Below the pieces are notes generated by a model that made no database searches, was not told where the DNA came from, and saw nothing but the letters and a program-made list of their open reading frames with translations. Position numbers and translations under genes: made by a program. This document shows positions 25,405 through 35,537 of a stretch of 64,000 bases of DNA, piece by piece. Every line of letters starts with the position of its first letter. Position 1 is the stretch's first letter. The stretch is from Malus domestica (lineage: Eukaryota > Streptophyta > Magnoliopsida > Rosales > Rosaceae): contig NC_091673.1 of assembly GCF_042453785.1 (NCBI RefSeq), forward strand, positions 5,048,501 through 5,112,500, given 5' to 3'.

Positions 25405-25525
25405 ATCAAATGACACCCGGAGTTCCCCCAAACACTTCAGTAGAGACGGTGCAATCCTTCAAAGAATTTATGTATCGATCCTAATGAAGTATTCGGGGGA
25501 ACTCTAGGGGACACCTGATTCCAGA
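25405..25525 (-). ncRNA. MIR395: MIR395 precursor 1
   Basis: On the minus strand the 3' arm (25420-25440) is an exact canonical miR395: CTGAAGTGTTTGGGGG then AACTC. The 5' arm has GAGTTCCCCCGAATACTTCA, which pairs with it, separated by a loop of about 40 nt. miR395 guides cleavage of ATP sulfurylase and SULTR2;1 mRNAs during sulfate starvation. A TATA box lies about 95 bp and a UPE-like motif about 175 bp upstream. Confidence 0.93.
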
Positions 25526-25617
25526 TGTATGTGCACAGTAGCCTAATTCACTACGTACTATATACTGTTTTTGATTGCTTGGGTACTTAATTATGAAATG
25601 CAAACCATGCATGCTAG

Positions 25618-25630
25618 CTATATATAATAT
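25618..25630 (-). promoter_or_regulatory. Candidate TATA box of MIR395 hairpin 1
   Basis: TATATATAATATA stretch about 95 bp upstream of the hairpin edge on the minus strand, between the hairpin and the UPE-like motif. Confidence 0.5.
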
Positions 25631-25698
25631 AGTCGTAAGCTGCAACAATTGTTATGTTTGAGTAGAGATCCTGGAGAGGACGACATAACAGTATTGAG

Positions 25699-25713
25699 CA
25701 GTGAACCTAGACA
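25699..25713 (+). promoter_or_regulatory. UPE-box-like sulfur-response motif, MIR395 hairpin 1
   Basis: CAGTGAACCTAGACA, close to the core CATTGAAYCTRGACR of the UPE box bound by SLIM1/EIL3 in Arabidopsis sulfur-deficiency promoters. About 175 bp upstream of the hairpin. The same core recurs at the same place for four other hairpins in this window. Confidence 0.6.
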
Positions 25714-26301
25714 GAAGTGTGGATTAGATTGAATTTGAAGGTACGCACGTCATTAAGGAAAATAATCTTGAGGCTGTGATGAGATTGAGAGGCCATTCGT
25801 TTTCAGGTATCTTTACCAAAATCTAGAACATGCTGGGGGCATGTGATCATGACAAAGGGCTTCTTATTCTTAACCTAGAATACCAGCTTGTATGTGGTAA
25901 GCACTGTAAAGTCTCTCCAAGTGGCCCACACGCGAATTCCTTCGTCTTCTACCTATAAATAAATCTTAGCTTAGCTTAAGATGATCATAATTTAGGACAA
26001 AAAAAATTGCTATGATGTGTGATAGATCCGTTATTCCATCATTATATATCGAACTAACTTGCGCTTAGAGTTCCTTAAGGTACTATAGCAAACTACTTAA
26101 TTAGCTTTGGCACCAAAATTTGCAAGTTTATATTGAAGATTTTGTTTTGAATTCATACCCCCTAAATTAATATTATGCGATGAAAGTGACTGAAGAGGAT
26201 GTATGTGCAAGAATGGAAAAGGTAAGGCCATGGGGCGAGCTTGTGACCACTCATTGAGTGTATTTGAACAATATTCCCTCCCTCTCATTTTCCCGCAATA
26301 C

Positions 26302-26316
26302 TGACCAGGTTCATCA
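26302..26316 (-). promoter_or_regulatory. UPE-box-like motif, MIR395 hairpin 2
   Basis: On the minus strand TGATGAACCTGGTCA, a variant with GAACCTGG kept and one change in GAC. About 177 bp upstream of the plus-strand hairpin, in the same relative orientation as the others. Confidence 0.5.
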
Positions 26317-26492
26317 TCAATAGAAGTATGAGGATATCATGTTTCTAATCTAATGGTTCTCCTACATGCCAGAAACCGCAACAATGTAAGAAAGAGATTA
26401 TAGGCTAGTTTGCTACAAGTTTTGTTATGCATAGTAATTAATTTCCCTACATTGTCTTGCCAAGAAACCACGAAAGTGAAAGAACGAGATCG

Positions 26493-26645
26493 TCAGCTGT
26501 TCCCTGGAGTTCCCCTGATCACTTCACTGGGACAGTTCATATGATCAGTGCCCGTAATTAATTAACTTACCAGATTAAGGGTGCACAGCTTATTTTTTAC
26601 CGTGCATCTTAAGTGTTTGGGGGAACTCCGGGTGCCATGACAGTG
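26493..26645 (+). ncRNA. MIR395: MIR395 precursor 2 (variant mature)
   Basis: The 5' arm contains GGAGTTCCCCTGATCACTTC and the 3' arm the miR395-like sequence at 26608-26628, which starts CTTAAG instead of CTGAAG and otherwise matches (GTGTTTGGGGGAACTC). The loop is longer than in the tandem copies (about 65-70 nt). The change is in the seed (position 3), so targeting may be weakened unless it is rescued in pairing. Confidence 0.85.
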
Positions 26646-26704
26646 ATCAACATGATTGACAGCAGAAAATATATACTTGGTGATAGCAGTAGGTGTAGGA
26701 CAAG

Positions 26705-27231
26705 CAGAGACGGTGTTGAGGGGGAGCGAAATGTGCAATTGCACAGGGCTCACAAAAAATTTTGGTATCTTATATTTATATGTAATAATGTTATATATTA
26801 AAAATATACTTTTATTAGTACTTTAAAATCTTATAGTGTACTTTTTATAAGTAAATTTTTTTTCTTTCTAAATATAAAAATTTGAAGTGCACAATGAGAT
26901 AGTAAGAGTGCCAATAACAAATAATAATGCTATATATTCAAGTGAAACTTTAAAGTTAGAGTTTTTGAAACTTTTTTTTCTTTTCTTTATTTGGTTGCTT
27001 AAGATTGAACTGTTTTTTATTATTTAGTGAAGATTATGTTTGTAACTCTTTTTATTCTTATTTAATGACATTTGTAAACTTACAATCTGTGAGTCCTAAA
27101 TGTTGTTTTGATTTAAGTTATTATTTTCTAGTACCAATATATTGTCCTACTTTTTAAAAAATAAAAACTATCTTAAAAATGGGCCCTTTTATAAATTTCG
27201 CATAAGGCTCCCGAAATCTCAGAGACGGCCT
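26705..27231. mobile_element. Degraded non-autonomous hAT-like element with 7-bp TSD
   Basis: The ends CAGAGACGGTGTTGAG and CTCAGAGACGGCCT are both decayed forms of an inverted CAGGGCCGGCTCTGAG-type terminus. The flanks GGACAAG at 26698-26704 and 27232-27238 are identical. The interior includes ACAGGGCTCACAAAA and GGGCCCTTTTATAAATTT near the two ends, as in a widespread plant family. It inserted about 60 bp after MIR395 hairpin 2. Confidence 0.7.
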
Positions 27232-27238
27232 GGACAAG

Positions 27239-28057
27239 GATGAGATCCATCAATGAATTGCCAGTAATTTTGGCCAACCAAGAAGGGTTTTTACCTGACA
27301 TTCCCATTGGAGGTAATTCGTTTCATAAAGGTTGACAGACACCAGAATAGAAATATTGGGGACACAAGAGGTTGAAGAAGCCATGAGATTGGGAAAAAAA
27401 TGATCCTAGAAGAGGATCAGAGGCTCGAATACCATGTAAACTTTGTGATTCACATTAATCTATATATATAATGCTGCTGTACGATCTTTCTATTCTGGAG
27501 ATACAAGAATATTATCTCATCTAGACATATACATCTGAAGTTCAAAATACAATTCAAATATACAAAGATAATTAAGATAATTGAGAGAATTATATCTAAC
27601 TGACTGCCCTTACTAACAACTTTGATTATCTAACAGAGTAAGTTTTCTTGTTGAACTCATTGGAATTTGGGATGAAGCCCTTCGCTGCTATAAGCTTTTT
27701 TTATTTTATTTTTTTAATTTTATTTTATTCCAAAAAAAAGGTTCCTTGACCATGAGGCTTTGATTTGTCATAATGATGAGCAACCCCGTGCTGCTTGGCT
27801 ACTAATTCCACGCTATTTTGTCAAGGCTCTCTATAAGTTTCTGGAGATCGAAAACTATTATTTTTGTAGCTTTATGGCTGTTTTTTTCAGGTCGTTTTAA
27901 CTTAACGTTGATTTGACGGAACAACTGAAGAAGCTTATTTTTCCATAGCCACCAAGTCGGCAAAGAGGAATTAAGAAATAAAGAGAAGTTTGAGGATATT
28001 CTTTTGGTGTTGGTTCGAGAAAAATAAGAAGATTGTTTGATGCGTTGATACAGGCGA
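27239..28057. other. Intergenic, no gene recognised
   Basis: AT-rich sequence. A minus-strand frame of 100 codons at 27802-28104 has no recognisable domain and extends into the MITE that follows. Confidence 0.5.
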
Positions 28058-28425
28058 CTTAGGCCCAGTTTGATATTGTTTTTTTTTACCAAAAATTGCT
28101 TCACTCTAAAGTTAGCAGTAGAAAAGTGTTTGGTAAAAATAAAATATAAAGTAATGGCCTTCAGACAATAACTTTTAAAAGTAGCATGTATGTTGCTTTT
28201 AAAAGCTTGTTTTAATAAAAAACGGAGTTGAGCCTAATTCTTGTAATAAGCTCATTAATCGTAAATAATGACATTATGTATCCTTCCATTGTTCTTCAAA
28301 CTCACAACACTTTTACAGAAAACAGTTTATCAAACGCTCAATTGCTTTATTTTGCGTTTGATTATTCTTAAAGCACAGCAGAAGCAATTTATAAAAAAGT
28401 ACAATAATTCCAAACTGGCCCTTAA
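28058..28425. mobile_element. MITE, hAT-like, about 370 bp
   Basis: The left end TTAGGCCCAGTTTGATATTG and right end CCAAACTGGCCCTTA are inverted. Internal segments with GCTTTTAAAAGC character and AAGTGTTTGGTAAA are typical of this common plant family. TSD not resolved. Confidence 0.65.
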
Positions 28426-28710
28426 TGGTTTAAATTTTAAGGATTTTTTTGTATTTCATTAGATTTCCTGTGTTGATGACACCATAGCAATTTCGAATCG
28501 ATTTTAATTTGGGAGAATGTTTGGAATTGATGTCAAAACTGTTACAAGATTTTCTTGACAATTGAAAGTGTTTTTGGTAAAAATAAAAAGCTTTTGGAGA
28601 AGCATATCTTAAATTCTTGTTATATGAATATAAAAGTTGATATTAACCATATTTCATTAGAATATTTTAAGAAAAATCCACACATATTTTGACTATGTTC
28701 CGAGATTAAA

Positions 28711-28944
28711 AAAGGAAGTGAGAATCCTTGCTGGATCTTTTTTTGTAAGGATCTCGAAAATCCTCAAATCACATCCGTTTATCGTACATCGTGCGGTAAA
28801 AAATTATTGTAATTTTTTTATTTAAAATTGAATATAAACAATACTTGATTAAAACTAGTCGCACGATGTACAATGAACGGATGTGATTGGAGGATCTCCG
28901 AAATACTCACAAAGAGGATCCGGCAAGGATCCTCTCTCTAAAAA
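28711..28944. mobile_element. Fold-back MITE, same family as 58735-58950
   Basis: Inverted arms GAGAATCCTTGCTGGATC and GATCCGGCAAGGATCCTC, with inner arms ACATCCGTTTATCGTAC / GTACAATGAACGGATGT around CGTGCGGT and GCGCACGA-type cores. The core CGTGCGGT...TTAAAATTGAATATAAA...GCACGATGTAC recurs, slightly altered, in the element at 58735. Confidence 0.75.
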
Positions 28945-28945
28945 A

Positions 28946-29085
28946 GGGGTGTGCCACACACTCCTTTTTACTTCTCATACATCCCATGTTAATTTCTGTC
29001 ATTTGGTCTTCTTCAATTCATCAGATTTGACAGTCAAAAATTAAAAAAGTGCATGAGAAATAAAAAGAGGTGAATATCACACCCC
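28946..29085. mobile_element. Second small MITE, abutting the first
   Basis: The arms GGGGTGTGCCACACACTCC and AGAGGTGAATATCACACCCC are inverted, with inner pairing of TTTTTACTTCTCAT to ATGAGAAATAAAAA. It lies directly beside the previous MITE. Confidence 0.7.
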
Positions 29086-30169
29086 TTACAAAACTTACCA
29101 TAGTGAGACGATAATGTCAATTAATAGTTAAGGTTCTCATTTGTCATTTTGTTTCATACCTATTTATTTTTTATAATTTTGTTTTATTTTGTCAATTATC
29201 ATTTAGTTTAATGTGGATGTGTTTGGTAACAAAGAAATTTTAAAAAAATGGTGTTTTGACTGTTCCGGTCTAAATCATAAGGCACCTTAAGAAGCACTTG
29301 GATTTTTAATAAAAGTTTTAATGTGTTTCTATTGAATACACTTCATAAGCAGAAGTACACTTACATAAGGAGTTTTAAATCATTCATATTTTTTGTGTGA
29401 TTTGAACCCTAAATGTGGAGAGATTTTTTAGTGTAACCGGCACACCGGATGATACATCATGTGTCACTATATAAATGGTGGGATATGTGTGTTAAAAAGC
29501 TAATAACTTAAAAAATAAAAATTTCCACCACATAAAAACACATCGTGTACCACCATTATTTCTATCACAATAAAAAATTTCTCCTAACCATGAATTCAAC
29601 CTTGAGATTTGACTCGCAGCCATCCATATCAATAGACCATACATATATAAGCACGTCTATTTCTAATTTATTCTTCTGTATTGAAAAATATGGAAAGGGA
29701 TCCTTTCCAGATTCCTTCCATCAAATCCTCTCAATCAACAAATTCGGACCCTTAAAATTTGATCCAACGACTAAAGTTATTATAACTTTTAAAGAGGCTT
29801 CTTGTTTGTTTGTAGCCATTAGATTAAATTTTTTGATGAAAGGGACGAGGAGAGCATCCATTTCCGAGAAATATTAGCACGTCTATTGCACTATTAATTA
29901 GGTAACCTCTTCTATTTTTAATTATACACTTCCAAAACCAAAAGAAATTAAAGTCGGTCTCCCATGACGAGAATGAGACTAAACTTTTCAATGAAGAAAC
30001 TCAAGTTTCCTAAGTCGGTCATTCATTACTTAATCCGCCACCAATACGGAATCCACCCGCCACCGTATAAAGCCTCTATATATACGTATTTGTTGTCCCT
30101 CAAAAGTACTCACTTCTTCAAAATATACTACTCTCGCTCTCTTTGTGATTCCAGCCTTGACTAATTTCC
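29086..30169. other. Intergenic upstream of the RING gene
   Basis: AT-rich. About 29695-29870 resembles the 56848-57048 MITE (shared core GTTATTATAACTTTTAAAG) in decayed form. 29955-30170 is the RING gene promoter, with TATATATA at 30077-30084, 86 bp before the ATG. Confidence 0.5.
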
Positions 30170-31063
30170 ATGGAACACTTCGAAGTCTACCAAGAGAAAG
30201 ACCGCCTCGGATTTGAAATCCGAGACATTACCGCACAACTAGACAACCCTGGCAATCATGACCAGAACCCTACTTCAGTACAACAGCCGGTTCAACTTCT
30301 GGTCAAATTTGTGCACAATTTCCATTACAAATTCACCAATACTGCCATAGACCGCACTGAAACCACCATCAAAGAATATGATAGAATAAAAGAAAGAAGC
30401 TGCGGATTTGATATTGATAAGTTAAAGGATTACAAATACTCGTTCGGGATCTTTACTAGCATGTTGTTGTTGACTGGAGTCAGAATAAGACGGGAGGCGA
30501 TTGTGAAGCTAATCATCAACGGTGGGCTCAAAATTCGCAATAAATATTGCTACAGGGGGCGTCAGGTATTAGGGTTGCACGTTTATGTCAGAAGTGAGTA
30601 CCTCAGGGTCCGATGTAATTTCTGTACAGTAGGAAGGGGTACTCGCATGATGGAAGCAAGGTTAGCGCAATTGACGAACGATGATAATAGTAACAAGGGC
30701 ATGGTGCCAGCGAGTTATCCAGCGATTAATAAAGTACTAAAGAGGGTTAGAGTGGGTAGTACTTCTGCGGATGATGGAGAATCGCCATCCCATGATGATG
30801 TGGAGGAGGAGGGTAGAGAGAGAAAAAGAAGGAAAATTAGGGTAAGTGAAAGTGAGAGTTGCACTGTTTGTATGGAACAGTTCAAGGGAGGATCAACGGT
30901 GGTTTGCATGCCTTGCTTTCATGTGTTTCATGGCAGGTGCATAGTGAAGTGGCTGAGAAAGAGTCAATATTGTCCGGTTTGCCGATTTCAAGTGCCTACT
31001 GATTCTAACCAAAAAGAAGTGCCTACAGATTCTGAACAAAAAAATGAAGTGCCTACTGATTGA
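30170..31063 (+). CDS. RING-H2 zinc finger protein, putative E3 ubiquitin ligase, single exon
   Basis: A 297-residue intronless protein. The C-terminal RING (residues about 231-272) reads CTVC...CMPCFHVFHGRC...WLRKSQYCPVC, giving the C3H2C3 (RING-H2) ligand order with all eight metal ligands present. This class recruits E2 enzymes and ubiquitinates target proteins. A basic stretch GRERKRRKIR (about 215-225) just before the RING may be a nuclear signal. The N-terminal 180 residues (around QPVQLLVKFVHNFHYKF and RGRQVLGLHVYVRSEYLRV) match no domain I know. The protein ends in a short repeat, VPTDSNQKE / VPTDSEQKNE / VPTD. It lies between MIR395 hairpins 2 and 3, and a decayed paralog follows at 33512. 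The ATG was chosen because TATATATA lies 86 bp upstream and the same start context recurs in the paralog. Confidence 0.82.
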   Translation: MEHFEVYQEKDRLGFEIRDITAQLDNPGNHDQNPTSVQQPVQLLVKFVHNFHYKFTNTAIDRTETTIKEYDRIKERSCGFDIDKLKDYKYSFGIFTSMLLLTGVRIRREAIVKLIINGGLKIRNKYCYRGRQVLGLHVYVRSEYLRVRCNFCTVGRGTRMMEARLAQLTNDDNSNKGMVPASYPAINKVLKRVRVGSTSADDGESPSHDDVEEEGRERKRRKIRVSESESCTVCMEQFKGGSTVVCMPCFHVFHGRCIVKWLRKSQYCPVCRFQVPTDSNQKEVPTDSEQKNEVPTD

Positions 31064-32086
31064 TGAAGATCATTGCTTTATTTGGTCTTTCCTTTAAAAT
31101 TGATCTTAATTTCTAAAATCTTGGATGAATGTTACTGTACTCAAATTACATATAATATAAACTAGTACAATTTTGTTGATTTTGTTTTCAGGCTTATTGA
31201 ATTGTTACTGTTTCTTGGTTTATTTCTGCTTTTACTTTTGTGAAAGATTTCATTGATAAAAAACACCGCACTACTAGAAAGTTGGACTATATAAGCGGAT
31301 TTCATAGCCATGGCATGGGTTGGTAATGCATACTATATACCGTCTGTTACTCACAAGAAAGCCATGGAATGTGCCAATTGTCAATGTGTTAAATAGATTT
31401 ATGATTTCTTTTGAATTTGAATTTCTTAGGACATAAAAACCGAATTCACCCATGGCTAAACCAACTTGAAACCTTATCCAACCTGACCTCATTCAATTAT
31501 TTATTGGGTTGATATATTGTCCACATGTTGGGGATCCAACCTATCTCTGATAAAACTCATACTATTCTTCATGTGATATGGTCTCTTCCCTAGTTTCCTT
31601 GAATTAAACTTAATATATATTGTTTGTCTTGTGGCAGGGACTACCATGGTCGAATCCTTGGCGTGGCCTTCACATTTGATGATTTGAAAGATGACTTTTT
31701 GTTGCTCTTACATCTATCTTAAAGGGAATCTTGTTGCCAATAGCTTTGCTAAAATGGTCCTTCTTCCCCAAGTTTGATTGGCATGATTCCTCTCCATTGG
31801 CGGTTTGTATTTATTTGTTTTCTGACCACTCTAGGCTTGTCAATCATTTTATTTTCTTTTGTTTTTACTTTTTATTATATTAAATTAACATCTAACCTTT
31901 TTTTTTCTTTCTATTTTCTCTAATATTTAGAGCAAAAATTGCAGTTATGTTTATTTTAGCGCGAAGGGGTGTGGTTGTGTTTTTGGTGGAAGAACAATAT
32001 CCATATATGTAGATATGGTGTGAACTGCCGTACTACCCTTTAATTTAATTTTATCTATTTGATAAAATAAAATAAAAATTGGGTGA
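31064..32086. other. Intergenic, no gene recognised
   Basis: Presumed 3' UTR of the RING gene, then AT-rich sequence with no supported frame. Confidence 0.5.
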
Positions 32087-32835
32087 TGTCACATCCCGGC
32101 CCGGGCCCCCACCATATCCTGGGCTCGACTCCGCCGTAGCACGATATTGTCCGCTTTGGACCCTGACCACGTCCTCAAGGTTTTGTTTCTGGGAACTCGC
32201 ACGAGAACTTTCCAGTGGGTCACCCATCATAGGATTGCTCTCGCGCGAACTCGCTTAACTTCGGAGTTGTGATGGACTCGAAGCCAGTGAGCTCCCAAAA
32301 GGCTAGATAGAGATGAGAATATACATATAAGGCTTACATGATCCACTCCCCTAGGCGATGTGGGATGTTACAATCCAATCCCCTTAGGGGCCCGACGTCC
32401 TCGTCGACACACATCCGGCCAAGGATTGGCTCTGATACCAAATGGGGCCCGGGCCGAGATGTGACAATTTGGTATCAGAGCCAATCCCTGGTCGAATGTG
32501 TGCCGATGAGGACATCGGGCCCTAAGGGGGAGTGGATCGTTACATTCCACATCGCCCAGGGAGTGGATCCTCTAAGCCTTATATGTATATTCTCATCTCT
32601 ACGTAGCATGAGGCATGAGGCCTTTTGGGAGCTCACTGGCTTCAGGTTCCGTAGGAACTCCGAAGTTAAATGAGTTCGCGTGTGAGTTCCCAGGATGGGT
32701 GATCCACTGGGAAGTTCTCGTGTGAGTTCCCAAAAACAAAACCGTGAAGGCGTGGTCGGGACCCAAATCGGACAATATTGTGCTACGGCGGAGTCGGGGT
32801 CCAGGAAGTGGTGGGGCCCGGGCCAGGATGTGACA
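32087..32835. mobile_element. Inverted (head-to-head) dimer of a Cassandra-type TRIM
   Basis: The left arm is a reverse-oriented LTR (32087-32372), internal sequence and primer-binding site (GGCTCTGATACCA, 32428-32440). The centre (32444-32466) is the last 23 bp of an LTR. The right arm is a primer-binding site (TGGTATCAGAGCC, 32470-32482), internal sequence and a forward LTR (32538-32835). Both outer ends are LTR 3' ends (TGTCACATCCC / GGATGTGACA). A perfect 5-bp target duplication GGTGA flanks the whole unit (32082-32086, 32836-32840), so it entered as one piece. The LTRs carry 5S-rRNA-like sequence (GAACTCCGAAGTTAAATGAG and GATGGGTGATCCACTGGGAA), the hallmark of Cassandra. Confidence 0.88.
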
Positions 32836-32840
32836 GGTGA

Positions 32841-33511
32841 ACTGAGACTAAATAGGTTGAAAATGACAGATTCAAGGGGCAAAGTGAGATAAAACTAATT
32901 TCAAGAAGTAACATGAGACTAAACGATAATTTCTCAAGAAAAATCAATTAGCACGCGTTTATATAATCCCAGCCGTGGTTTAATCCTGAGAATTGAGTGG
33001 CAGCCATCTAGTAGTAGACCCAACGAATAATTTCAAGAATTGAGTGGCAACACGGTTTTCATAAGCCAATTTGCCTCTTTCCAAACAATTTGTGGGCTAG
33101 CAATTTGTGCTGTACCAAATTTGTTCAAATACAATTTTACTAATATTTCATCGTTAGTTGGAAAATCAGATCTGTGTTGTCTTCAATTAACTATTTCAAA
33201 AAAACTAGGTCTCCCATAACCAAAATGAAACTTACACCTCAAGAAACTCAAGTCTCGGCCAAACCCTATATAATTACCGAATCCCCAACAAATAAGAAAC
33301 TAGGTCTCCCATAACCAAAAGGAAACTTTACTCTCAAGAAACTCATGTCTCAGTCGGTCAAACCATATCATTACTAAATCCCCAACAAATAAGAAACCAC
33401 CCACCACCCTATATGTACTTTTGCTACGAGTAATTAAGATCACAGTACTGAATATACCTAGCTACCTACGTACTCTCTCTTCTTTGAGTTTCCGTCGGTG
33501 AGCTAATTTTC
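32841..33511. other. Region upstream of the RING pseudogene
   Basis: Non-coding. Its right half is a promoter-like block related to the one before the intact RING gene (GGTCTCCCAT...GAAACTCAAG). Confidence 0.5.
33203..33397. repeat. Two-copy tandem repeat of the RING promoter segment
   Basis: Units of about 95-100 bp, each reading ACTAGGTCTCCCATAACCAA...CTCAAGAAACTCA...CCCCAACAAATAAGAAAC. The same block exists once before the intact RING gene at about 29955-30060. Confidence 0.85.
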
Positions 33512-34735
33512 ATGGAATACGTCTGTCACAACACAACATCTTACAGTTTGAAGTTGACGAAGAACTAGACGACCACGTCGTTGATCGGAACCTGTCATTC
33601 TCAGTACGGCCAGTTCAACTTCTGGTCAAGTTTGTGTACCGCCGTTATAAAAGAATTAATCGATTTGTGATCAGTGCCAAAGCCATGACCGATACAGGTG
33701 ACAAAAAGACGGAAAAAATCTGCCAGTTCGACATGGACTTGTTGAAGGAGTTGGAGTTGCACGGGATTCTTTGTAGCATGCTGGAGTGGTTTGGGATCAA
33801 AAGAGCTATTTGGTGGGGGAGATCATCGAGCGTGGTCACATGATCGGCAGTAGGGATTTCAACAAGGGTCGTAAGGTATTAGTGTTGTGTGTCAATATGA
33901 AGGAGGAGTTAAGCAAGACATGCTGTCAGATTTGTATGCTAGCAGAATATTGTGACGAAGAATCTTTATGTGATGATGCGAGAAAAGCAAGGAGAGATAT
34001 TATGAGTGTAAGTGATATTCATGTGAGGGAGAAGGGTCGAGAGAGAAAGAAGAAGAAATACTATTAGCGCAAGTGATGATCAAGTGAAGGAGGTGGTCAG
34101 TCAAAAGAGAAAAAGGGATGAAGGAGCGACAATTGCAGCACCAAGCACTGAAGCATCGTCCCAAGGAAGGTCGGAAAGGATACGGAAAGCCCCAAAGTAT
34201 CTTGAAGATATTTACTTCTTTTAGATTGACTGTAATCTTTCTTGTTATTTCCTTTTTTTCTCCTTGTAAATAGTCTTGGGGACTGAATATTCCACAAAAT
34301 ATGAAACTAGCAACTTTGTGATACTTCTGTCTTAATTATGTGATCACTGAGTACGTGGCTGGGTTTGATTTTGTCACCATTTGTCGGGTTCACTTCGTAA
34401 TGTATTTCAACAATCCAACCGTTTATCTTTAGGTATTCCTTCAAAGGTCACATCTACAAAAAAGCACTCAAATTCGAAAGAGCAAACAAACAAGAGAACG
34501 AGAAGGTTATTGTGTGTTGAAAGAGCATAAAAGAACGAGAAATATAACTAGTGCAAGCGATGGTGTGAAGGAGGAGAGTGCAAGGAGAAAAGGAAGGAGA
34601 ACTAGCGCAAGTGATGATGTGAACGAGGAGGGTACAGAGAGGCAAAAAAAAAGAGAATTAGTGTAAGTGAAAACTAATAGTTGCATTGTCTGTATGGAAG
34701 AGTTTGAAAAGGGGTCAGAAGTGGTTTAAGACAGA
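33512..34735 (+). pseudogene. Decayed paralog of the RING-H2 gene
   Basis: Starts at an ATG in the same context as the intact gene, but the frame closes after 18 codons. A shifted frame continues with QFEVDEELDD and then RPVQLLVKFVYRRYKR, matching PVQLLVKFVHNFHYKF of 30170-31063. A second shift occurs near 33790, giving RGHMIGSRDFNKGRKVLVLC (compare YRGRQVLGLHVYV), which stops at 34067. The linker (AGTGATGATGTGAA...GAGAGAAAAAGAAGG) is amplified into several degenerate copies, and near 34680 a partial RING start SCIVCMEEFEKGSEVV ends at a stop. No functional RING remains. The stretch 34110-34300 interrupts the pattern and may be foreign. Confidence 0.8.
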
Positions 34736-35233
34736 GCCACTGTTGTCCGGTTAAACGCTTTGTTGCCCTACTGATTAATAATCTGGTTTCTTGTTCGTTT
34801 ATCATTGATCACAAATGTTACATAATATTCCACTCCCGTTAAAAAGACAACAGAACCATAAATAAATGTTAGAATGTACAATGTGAATTGCTATTGTTCA
34901 AGTAATGAACTTCCACGAGTAATTAATAAGCTAACTGCAAACAAATGAAACATGTAAAGTGCATCCCGCCATTGTTCACCACAGATGTATGTGAAAAGAA
35001 AGATCCATTTCAATGGCTACTTGAGGTCCTGCATAAGAAAAGTCTTAACACATGATGAGTTATCATTAACACATGTGAAGTTATTGCAAGTGAACACACA
35101 TACATACACACACACACACACACACATTTATTTATAAGGGGTACAATGATAAAATAAAGTGGCAAAAAAAATAAGAAGTGAGAAAACATTACTCCAATGC
35201 GATTAAGCAGCTAGCTTCCTTGGTTTATATGGA
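34736..35233. other. Intergenic before MIR395 hairpin 3
   Basis: No gene. Contains a (CA)n microsatellite at about 35099-35127. Confidence 0.5.
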
Positions 35234-35360
35234 TCAAATGGCTCCAGGGGTTCCCCCAAACACTTCAGTAAAGAGAGGGAGAGAGAGAGAGATGGATTAC
35301 TTAGGACTCCCTATTAATTTCCAATGAGGTGTTTGAGGGAACACTAGGGGCCGTCTGATG
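35234..35360 (-). ncRNA. MIR395: MIR395 precursor 3
   Basis: On the minus strand the 3' arm at 35248-35268 reads CTGAAGTGTTTGGGGG then AACCC, differing from the canonical form only near the 3' end. The 5' arm has GTTCCCTCAAACACCTCATT. The loop contains an unusual GA/CT microsatellite (about 35273-35292). Confidence 0.9.
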
Positions 35361-35418
35361 TTATTTCTCTTAACTCGCTCTCTTTGGTTGATAAGTTTCT
35401 AATGGTTCCTAACTCCAC

Positions 35419-35426
35419 TATTTATA
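35419..35426 (-). promoter_or_regulatory. Candidate TATA box of MIR395 hairpin 3
   Basis: TATAAATA on the minus strand, about 60 bp upstream of the hairpin edge. Confidence 0.6.
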
Positions 35427-35537
35427 GAGAATTACTGCCTTTGCGATTCAGCTGAATATGCATCTGTTTCGTCTTTATTTATCAAGATCAAAGATTCATA
35501 GAGAACAGTCACACCATTTGAAGTGCAACTATTTTGT

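Larger units (their letters stand above)
25526..26492. other. Shared divergent promoter region of MIR395 hairpins 1 and 2
   Basis: About 970 bp between a minus-strand and a plus-strand MIR395. It contains one UPE-like motif facing each hairpin (25699-25713 and 26302-26316) and a TATA-rich stretch for hairpin 1. The frame on the minus strand at 26097-26288 has no recognisable domain. Confidence 0.6.

Noticed and set aside
32646-32715. 5S rRNA-like sequence
   Set aside because: It is part of the Cassandra LTR, which naturally carries a 5S-like promoter region; not a functional 5S gene.
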